Assembly: GCA_002386405.1 (NCBI GenBank)
Contig: DGIP01000326.1
Coordinates: forward strand, 1-18,152
Direction of reading: 5' to 3'
Length of the DNA stretch: 18,152 bases
DNA from: Stenotrophomonas maltophilia
Lineage (GTDB): Bacteria > Pseudomonadota > Gammaproteobacteria > Xanthomonadales > Xanthomonadaceae
Shown: in pieces, positions 12,456 to 18,152 of the stretch
Numbering within the stretch: the first letter of the stretch is position 1
Layout of the letters: the number at the start of each line of letters is the position of its first letter
Made by a program: the position numbers and the translations under genes
Notes under the pieces: generated by a model
The model's input: the letters and a program-made list of their open reading frames with translations, nothing else
Database searches by the model: none
Told to the model about the DNA's origin: nothing

Positions 12456-14792
12456 TCAACGCGGTACCAGCTCCAGCGTGTCCAGCACCCACATGGTGGG
12501 CCGGGTGTCACCGGTGAAGCGCACGCACAGGTCCTGGCGGCCCTTCAGTGAACGCGGCACGGCCGCTTCCAGCGTGATGAAACCATCGGCACCGGGCGTG
12601 GCCGGCAGCGGCACGCTGGCCAGCGGCTTGCCATCGCACTGCGCGTTGAGGATGTCCATCTCGCCGTGTGCGCTGCGCGCCGGCACGAAGCGCCGCTGCG
12701 GCTCGTCGTGGGCCAGCTGGAAGTAATACGGAATCTGCCCCGCGCGTACCCGCAGCTTCGCAATGCCCTCCACATCCGCGCCTTCCCACAGCCAGCACGG
12801 GTTGAAGATGTTCACGTTGAAGATCGCGCGCTGGCCGTCGGCCGGGCCATCGTCCTCCAACCGCAGCAGCAGCTTGCCTTCGCCCGGACACATCGCCAGA
12901 TGCTCGTCGGTGCGGGTCAGCAGCGACTGCGCGGTGATGTCGAAGCGGCTCGCCGCCTTGGCCAGTGCCTGCCCATTGAAGAAGGTCGCGGCCTGTACGC
13001 CCACCGGAAGCGGCCGGGTCAGCGGCGCGTCGTAGCGCGGCGACTGCGCGGTGACCGCGCTGCCATCCACGCTGTAGCGGATTTCATAGTTGAGCGGATT
13101 GCGCAGGGCCAGGGTGGCGGTGCCGGCCTTGCGATCGTTGGTGACATCGGCTTCCACTTCGAACGGCGTCTGCGCATACGCGATGCCCATCGCCTGCCAG
13201 CGCTGCAGCTGCGAGGGCAGCCGGGCCAGGAAATCGGCGAAGTTGCGGCGGTCACGCGGCGTCCAGCCGGTTTCGGCCACCGCGGCAAGGCGCGGGAACA
13301 CGTTGTGGTGCAGCCGCGCGACGCTGCGGGTGTGCTCGGTGAACATGTTGGCCTGCAGGCCGAGGATGTGCTGCTCCTTGTCCCTGGCCAAGGCATCCGG
13401 CACCGGCTCGAAGCCATACACGCGGGCCAGCGGGGTGGTCAGTGGGCGGCCTGGCGGCTCGTTCTCCGAATTGGTCTGCAGGTAGTCCATGTACATGTCG
13501 GTGACCGGCGACATCACCACGTCGTGGCCTTCGCTGGCGGCCTTGAGGCCACCCTCGGTACCGCGCCAGGACATTACCGTGGCCTCCGGCGGCAGGCCGC
13601 CTTCGAGGATTTCATCCCACCCGATCAGGCGGCGGTCGTGCTGCTCCAGGAACGTCTCCAGGCGCTTGATCAGGTGCGCCTGCATTTCATTTTCAGTGCC
13701 CGCGCCCACTTCGCGCATGCGTTCCTGCACGCGTGGGCTGGCCTCCCACTGGTCCTTGACGGCTTCGTCGCCGCCGACGTGGACGTACTTGGCGGGGAAC
13801 AGTTCGATGACCTCTTCAAGCACGTTCTCCAGGAACTGGAACGTGCTCTCCTCGGTGTTGAACAGGTTCGGGAACACGCCCCATTCGCTCAGCGGCCGCA
13901 GTGGCGTATCGATCGTGCCGAGTTCGGGGTAGGCGGCAATGGCGGCCGTGGCATGGCCGGGCACGTCTATTTCCGGAATCACCTGGATGTGGCGCGCGGC
14001 GGCGTAGGCGATCACCTCGCGGATCTGGTCCTGCGTGTAGAAACCGCAGTAGGGTCGCGGCGCGCCGGTGGCCGGATCGCGGCCGCCATCGCCGGCCGGG
14101 ATGCGGCAGCTGCCGACACCGGTCAGCTTCGGGTAGCGCTTGATCTCCATGCGCCAGCCCTGGTCATCGGTGAGATGCCAATGGAAGGTGTTGAGCTTCT
14201 GTTCGGCCATCGCGTCGAGCACGCGCTTGATCTCGTCCAGGCTCTGGAAGTGGCGCGCCGAATCGAGCATCAGCCCGCGCCAGCTGAAACGCGGCGCATC
14301 GTCGATCTTCAGTGCCGGCACGACACCGTTGCTGCCGCCGGTGAGCAGCTGCGACAGGGTGGCCGCGCCATAGAACAGGCCCGCTTCGGTGGCGGCCTGC
14401 ACGGTCACGCCGCGCGCATCGCTGCGCAGCTGGTAACCCTCGGCACCGGTCTTCAGGGTAGCGTCGAGCACGAAGCGGATACCGTCATTGCCGCGTGCGG
14501 TGGCCACGACCAGGGCCGGACCGCCGCTGTGCTGCAGCTGGGCCGCGAACAGGCCGGCCACGCGCTGGGCGGCCGCGCCCTGCGCGCGCAGCGCGGTCGT
14601 GGAGGTGACGGTGTAGCCCGCGCCCTCAAGGCGTTGCAGCTGGGCGGGGGCGGGAATCAGCGGCAACGAGCCGGGCAGGGCGCGCGGGCCATCGGGGGCC
14701 TGGGCATCGGTGGCATGTGCCAGCGGGGCCAGCGAGAGCGCCAGGGCCAGCGGCAGCAGCGACAGCGAGGTACGACGGGTGCGGGTGTGCAT
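12456..14792 (-). CDS. exported GH20 beta-N-acetylhexosaminidase
   Basis: This 778-residue enzyme removes terminal GlcNAc or GalNAc from glycans such as chitin oligomers. A Sec signal peptide (TRTRR, hydrophobic 10-25) is probably cleaved after AHA at 27. An N-terminal GH20b-type domain (about 43-165) precedes the catalytic TIM barrel (about 169-520). The barrel has HFQSLDEIKRVLDAMAEQKLN, FHWHLTDDQGWR, PEIDVPGH and the catalytic pair Asp342-Glu343 in HVGGDEAV. A beta domain with NYEIRYSVDG (568-577) follows. A last module (about 625-778) has four Cys and ends in DLCVRFTG...WVLDTLELV, like a CBM6-type fold. Residues 227-250 form a loop with Cys229 and Cys249, a possible disulfide. AAGGA with 8-nt spacing supports the start. 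It lies downstream of the TonB receptor gene, behind a hairpin terminator. Confidence 0.93.
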   Translation of the reverse strand: MHTRTRRTSLSLLPLALALSLAPLAHATDAQAPDGPRALPGSLPLIPAPAQLQRLEGAGYTVTSTTALRAQGAAAQRVAGLFAAQLQHSGGPALVVATARGNDGIRFVLDATLKTGAEGYQLRSDARGVTVQAATEAGLFYGAATLSQLLTGGSNGVVPALKIDDAPRFSWRGLMLDSARHFQSLDEIKRVLDAMAEQKLNTFHWHLTDDQGWRMEIKRYPKLTGVGSCRIPAGDGGRDPATGAPRPYCGFYTQDQIREVIAYAAARHIQVIPEIDVPGHATAAIAAYPELGTIDTPLRPLSEWGVFPNLFNTEESTFQFLENVLEEVIELFPAKYVHVGGDEAVKDQWEASPRVQERMREVGAGTENEMQAHLIKRLETFLEQHDRRLIGWDEILEGGLPPEATVMSWRGTEGGLKAASEGHDVVMSPVTDMYMDYLQTNSENEPPGRPLTTPLARVYGFEPVPDALARDKEQHILGLQANMFTEHTRSVARLHHNVFPRLAAVAETGWTPRDRRNFADFLARLPSQLQRWQAMGIAYAQTPFEVEADVTNDRKAGTATLALRNPLNYEIRYSVDGSAVTAQSPRYDAPLTRPLPVGVQAATFFNGQALAKAASRFDITAQSLLTRTDEHLAMCPGEGKLLLRLEDDGPADGQRAIFNVNIFNPCWLWEGADVEGIAKLRVRAGQIPYYFQLAHDEPQRRFVPARSAHGEMDILNAQCDGKPLASVPLPATPGADGFITLEAAVPRSLKGRQDLCVRFTGDTRPTMWVLDTLELVPR

Positions 14793-14814
14793 CGGGTCAT
14801 TCCTTTGGTGCGGG

Positions 14815-14849
14815 TTAAAAAAAACGGGCCCGGATGTCCGGGCCCGTTT
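14815..14849 (-). terminator. strong intrinsic terminator after the TonB receptor gene
   Basis: Read on the minus strand, a 12-bp perfect stem (14838-14849 with 14822-14833) closes an acat loop. It is followed by an uninterrupted run of eight T, partly in the stem (14824-14817). It lies 35 nt after the receptor stop and its T run ends only about 24 nt before the hexosaminidase start. Confidence 0.9.
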
Positions 14850-14883
14850 CAGGTGTACAGCTTTACCACATGGCGCGGAACGA

Positions 14884-17547
14884 TCAGTACTTGAAGCGGA
14901 AGTTCAGGTAGTACTGGCGACCGTTGGAGTAGAACGAGGTCGGGATCGCCGCGCTCTGGTAGTACTTGTAGGTCGGGTTGTTGAGGTTCAGGCCATCCAG
15001 GGTGATGCTCAGCCAGTCGGTGGCCTTGTAGCTCAGCGAGGCCGACAGCGTGCCGAAATCATCCTGGTAGTACGGGTTGGCGCCGGACAGGCTGATCAGG
15101 AACGAGGAACGGCGGGTGTAGGTGACGCGTGCGCCGAAGGTGTCGTTCTCGAAGTAGGCACCCACGTTGTAGGTGTTCTTCGAGGTGCCCAGCAGGTTGT
15201 GGCTGCCGTCGGCCCAGGTGTGCGCCGAGCTGCCGTTGGCGTAGGTGTAGTTGGCGGTGAAGCCGAAGTTGTCGCCGATCGGCTGTTCGTAGGCCGCTTC
15301 CACGCCGGTGACCTTGCCGTCGGCGTTGATCGGGGTGGACACCGCGTAGGTTTCAAGCTGGTTGGTCAGCTCGCTGTAGAGCTGCTTGTTGACCACGTCG
15401 AAGGCGATGTAGTCCTTCATGTCCATGTGGTACGCACCGATCGACAGCAGGCCGCGCGGCATGAAGTACCACTCCAGGTTGGCGTCCAGGTTGGTCGACA
15501 GCGTCGGCTTCAGGTCAGGGTTGCCGCCGCCACCGGTACGGTTCAGGTCCGAGCCCCATGCAGAGGCACCCAGCGCCGAGTAGTCCGGCAGGGTCTGGGT
15601 CTGCGACGCGGCCACGCGCAGCACCAGGTCCTTGTCCAGGTCGAACTTGATGTTGGCGCTCGGCAGCACGCGGTCGTGCTTGTTCTCGAAGGCCTGGCGC
15701 TGCCACATGCCGAACAGGCTGCTCACATCGGCGCGCGCCGCATCAGACACCGCCAGGTAGGTGTCGATGTCCTGCTTGATGTTGACGTAGCGCAGGCCGA
15801 CGTTGCCGCTCCACCAGTCACCGGTGAAGTTGGCCTGCACGTAGCCGGCGAAGTTCTTTTCCTTCACCTTCCACTCGGCGCCGTAATTGTGGCGGCCGGT
15901 CGGGCCGTCATTGTTGGACAGCCAGGTGGAGTTGTTGAGGATGGCGGTCTGCAGCGCGTCCGGCGTGTAGTACCAGATATCGCGCGGGAAGGTGCCGCCG
16001 ATGCCGCTGGCGAAGTTGCTCGGGTACTGGCCGGTGGCGCTGCCCTGCAGGGCCGACCAGATGTCGCCCGGGCTGGCGCCTTCCGGCGACAGCGCTTCAC
16101 GCTCGTGGTCGGCGAAGCGAACGCCGAAGTCGATCGAGCTCAGCGCGCCGCCGTTGGTGAAGTACTGGTTGAAGTCCAGCGAGGCCCAGTTCTCTTCGTC
16201 CTCGGCCTTGACCAGCTGGTTGCCCCAGGTGCCGAAGCTGCTCACGCCGCTCGGGCTGATGTCGCCGCCCACGCTCCAGTCGGCCGGGGAACCGGCGCCA
16301 TGGGTAGCCCAGCTGGCGCCGCCGCCCTGGCCCAGGGTGACTTCGGCGATGAACTGGCGCGGGGTCTCGCCGGTGCCCTTGGTGGTACCGGCCTGGAACT
16401 TGGCGGTCAGGTTGTCGTTGATCGCCCAGTCGGCATCGAAGGTGACGTAGCTGGTCTTGGCCGTCGCCTCGCGGTAGATCATGTCGTACACGGCGTAGTT
16501 GGTGCCCGGCACGCCTGCGTAGGTGGCGTTGGTGAGCACGCCGTCGGTGACGGTGTAGCCCGGGTTCGGCGCCTGGCTCTTGGCGAAGTTGCCGCCCCAC
16601 AGCATGAAGTTGCGGTTGTAGTTGTTCGCCTCCAGCTCGGAGGAGAAGCCGCTCAGGCCCAGGGTCAGGCTGTCGATCGGCTTCCACTGCAGGGTGACCA
16701 GGCCGCCCTTGCGCTCACGGGTCTGTTCGAACAGGGTCGAACCCAGCAGGCCCGGCACGCTCACGCCGATCAGGTCCGGGTTGGTCGCGGCGACCGGATC
16801 GGTAGCCGAGATCTTGGTGAAGCCACCCGGGATTTCCTGCGCTTCGCGGCGCAGTTCGCGCTTCTGGTAGAAGCCCTGCACCAGCACGCCGAAGGTGCTG
16901 TCGGCATTCTTGTAGTTGAACAGGCCCGAGAACTGCGGGTCGTTGGAGTCGGCCTGGTCCGAACGCACCACGCCCAGCGACGCTTCGGCGCTCAGCTGCT
17001 TGGAGAACTGCAGCGGGGTGCGGGTGATGATGTTGACCGTACCGGTGGTGCCGCCGTCCTGCAGCTTGGCCTGCGAGGACTTGTTCACTTCCACCGAGCT
17101 GACCAGTTCGGAAGGCAGCAGCGAGTAGCTGACGCTGCGGCCGACGTTGTTGCCCTGGCTGAGCACGAACCAGTCGGCCGAGCCGACGGTGTGGCCGTTG
17201 ATCAGGGTCTGGGTGAGGCTGGGGCTGGTGCCGCGCAGGCTGACGCGGTCGGCTTCGTCGAAGCCGCCTTCGTCGGCGCTGGACGAGCTGATGTTCACGC
17301 CCGGCAGGCGCTGCAGGGTGTCGGCCACGTTGTGCGCCGGCAGCTTGCCGACGTCTTCGGCGGTCACCACTTCCAGGCGTGCATTGGCTTCACGCTTGGT
17401 GTCGAGGGATTTCTCCATCGAACCACGGATACCGGTGACGGTCACGGTGTCCAGGTCGGTGGGGGACGGCTGTGCATCCTGGGCGTGGGCGCCGAAGGCG
17501 ATACAGCTGAAAATGGCTGCCGAAAGCAGGCTCTTGCGGTGGTTCAT
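14884..17547 (-). CDS. TonB-dependent outer-membrane receptor (Xanthomonas/Caulobacter type)
   Basis: This 887-residue receptor has a Sec signal peptide (HRK, hydrophobic 7-18, cleavage after AHA at 22). A TonB box, DTVTVTG, follows at 33-39, leading into GIRGSMEKSLDTKREA, the N-terminal signature of the Xanthomonas/Caulobacter subgroup. The plug (about 45-180) contains DTLQRLPGVN, VSLRGTSPS and GTTGTVNIITRTP. The remainder is the beta barrel, ending in YYLNFRFKY with the terminal aromatic needed for outer-membrane insertion. There is no N-terminal STN domain, so it is not a signal-transducing receptor. Linkage to a GH20 hexosaminidase and a glucokinase-like gene suggests a glycan substrate, probably GlcNAc-containing, not a siderophore. 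The start at 17547 is chosen because AGGAG (17555-17559 on minus) lies 7 nt upstream; 22 further upstream codons are in frame. Confidence 0.94.
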   Translation of the reverse strand: MNHRKSLLSAAIFSCIAFGAHAQDAQPSPTDLDTVTVTGIRGSMEKSLDTKREANARLEVVTAEDVGKLPAHNVADTLQRLPGVNISSSSADEGGFDEADRVSLRGTSPSLTQTLINGHTVGSADWFVLSQGNNVGRSVSYSLLPSELVSSVEVNKSSQAKLQDGGTTGTVNIITRTPLQFSKQLSAEASLGVVRSDQADSNDPQFSGLFNYKNADSTFGVLVQGFYQKRELRREAQEIPGGFTKISATDPVAATNPDLIGVSVPGLLGSTLFEQTRERKGGLVTLQWKPIDSLTLGLSGFSSELEANNYNRNFMLWGGNFAKSQAPNPGYTVTDGVLTNATYAGVPGTNYAVYDMIYREATAKTSYVTFDADWAINDNLTAKFQAGTTKGTGETPRQFIAEVTLGQGGGASWATHGAGSPADWSVGGDISPSGVSSFGTWGNQLVKAEDEENWASLDFNQYFTNGGALSSIDFGVRFADHEREALSPEGASPGDIWSALQGSATGQYPSNFASGIGGTFPRDIWYYTPDALQTAILNNSTWLSNNDGPTGRHNYGAEWKVKEKNFAGYVQANFTGDWWSGNVGLRYVNIKQDIDTYLAVSDAARADVSSLFGMWQRQAFENKHDRVLPSANIKFDLDKDLVLRVAASQTQTLPDYSALGASAWGSDLNRTGGGGNPDLKPTLSTNLDANLEWYFMPRGLLSIGAYHMDMKDYIAFDVVNKQLYSELTNQLETYAVSTPINADGKVTGVEAAYEQPIGDNFGFTANYTYANGSSAHTWADGSHNLLGTSKNTYNVGAYFENDTFGARVTYTRRSSFLISLSGANPYYQDDFGTLSASLSYKATDWLSITLDGLNLNNPTYKYYQSAAIPTSFYSNGRQYYLNFRFKY

Positions 17548-17609
17548 GATGTCTCTCCTCATCAATCGTTGGTGCGCCAGCGACGGCGTGCGGTTTGCGA
17601 TGCGTGCGT

Positions 17610-18152
17610 TCAAGCGTCCGTGCGGCCGAGGTACCAGCTTGCGGCGCCGATGACGCCCAGCTGCCCGTGCTCGACCACCTTCACGGGTATGCGTTCCAGC
17701 GCCTCGCGCATCGGTCCCTTGTTGAGGTACCGGGACACGAAGGTGCTGTTCAACAGGAATTCGCGGATCTGCGGCAGGATCCCGCCAGCCAGGTACACGC
17801 CACCGTGGGCGCCGTACTGCAGCGCCATGTCACCGATGGTGCTGCCGAGCAGGCCGCAGAACACATCCAGGCTCTGGCGGGCCAGCGGGTCCTGGTTGCT
17901 GACGGCGGCCGCAGTGATCGCATCGGGCGTGGCCAGCACGGCCGGCTGGCCTTCGATCGCGCACAGGGCACGGTAGAGATTCATCAGGCCCGGGCCCGAC
18001 AGTGCATGTTCCACCGAGACGTGCGCCAGCTCGCGCTGCATCTGCCGCACGATCGCCATTTCCAGTTCGGTGCTCACCGCCAGCGTCGGCTGGCCGGCCT
18101 CGGTGGCCAGCACCACCGCACCGTGCGCGGTCGGGATCCACAGCCGGCGAAA
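17610..18152 (-). CDS. glucokinase-family sugar kinase, partial (C-terminal 180 residues)
   Basis: The gene runs off the right edge of the window; only the last 180 codons are present, without the ATP-binding N terminus. The visible part matches the bacterial glucokinase (Glk) family. HVSVEHALSGPGLMNLYRAL is the conserved stretch around the E. coli Glu187 position, GVYLAGGILPQ is the C-terminal phosphate-loop motif, and GVIGAASWYL ends the protein. Where Glk has EGGH (E. coli Glu157 and His160, which contact glucose), this protein has E-A-G-Q (18101-18090). The His-to-Gln change suggests a different sugar, perhaps GlcNAc as in NagK-II-type glucokinase relatives, or reduced activity. It lies 62 nt upstream of the receptor gene on the same strand, with no terminator between, so they are probably one operon. 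Confidence 0.82.
   Translation of the reverse strand, partial: FRRLWIPTAHGAVVLATEAGQPTLAVSTELEMAIVRQMQRELAHVSVEHALSGPGLMNLYRALCAIEGQPAVLATPDAITAAAVSNQDPLARQSLDVFCGLLGSTIGDMALQYGAHGGVYLAGGILPQIREFLLNSTFVSRYLNKGPMREALERIPVKVVEHGQLGVIGAASWYLGRTDA

Noticed and set aside
12666..14894. Long open frame on the plus strand opposite the hexosaminidase
   Set aside because: It has no recognisable motif and a composition typical of GC-driven antisense frames; GH20 catalytic motifs on the minus strand settle the coding strand.
14710..17976. Very long open frame on the plus strand opposite the TonB receptor and kinase genes
   Set aside because: The minus-strand receptor and kinase have clear signal peptide, TonB box and family motifs. 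The opposite frame is low-complexity, rich in Val, Gly, Ala and Arg, and is a shadow caused by high GC in third codon positions.

Overview
The window is GC-rich and gene-dense, with almost no long spacers. It looks like a chromosomal segment of the Xanthomonas/Stenotrophomonas family (Lysobacteraceae). The pointers are a TonB-dependent receptor of the Xanthomonas/Caulobacter type, a TBDR/GH20/glucokinase-like sugar locus, and a GTAG-headed palindromic repeat pair resembling the SMAG repeats of Stenotrophomonas maltophilia. The genus is an inference from gene content and repeat type.

Left part (1-4680). Two hairpins lie at the left edge, then a DUF2242-type lipoprotein with a proline-rich tail. 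Next is a secreted protein that I read as a distant relative of the Bacillus spore transglutaminase Tgl; this is the most novel call here. A short-form 6-phosphogluconate dehydrogenase (gnd) follows. These three are co-directional with gaps of 13 and 3 nt. A convergent Gfo/Idh/MocA oxidoreductase ends one base after gnd. Divergent from it is an exported BON-domain protein followed by a strong intrinsic terminator.

Middle part (4681-9909). A tight three-gene signalling operon encodes a membrane histidine kinase (two TM segments around a periplasmic loop, then PAS, HisKA, HATPase), a single-domain Rcp1/CheY-like regulator overlapping it by ATGA, and a soluble receiver-kinase-degenerate receiver hybrid. 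None carries a DNA-binding output domain. A convergent gene encodes Anbu, the proteasome-like peptidase, here without its usual partner genes. folK (pterin pyrophosphokinase) is divergent from Anbu.

Centre-right (9922-12443). A pteridine reductase (FolM/PTR1 type) converges on folK, giving a small folate/pterin neighbourhood. A MidA/NDUFAF7-family methyltransferase and a VanZ-like four-helix membrane protein read away from it. Between VanZ and the next convergent gene lies a 150-bp near-palindrome with 27-bp perfect arms, interpreted as a paired REP (REPIN) element.

Right part (12456-18152). Three minus-strand genes read right to left: a glucokinase-family protein (cut by the window edge, with an altered sugar-site motif), a TonB-dependent receptor, and an exported GH20 beta-hexosaminidase with a probable C-terminal carbohydrate-binding module. 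Together they suggest uptake and breakdown of GlcNAc-containing glycans such as chitin oligomers. A strong hairpin terminator sits between the receptor and hexosaminidase genes. No tRNA, rRNA, CRISPR array, transposase gene or phage gene was seen.
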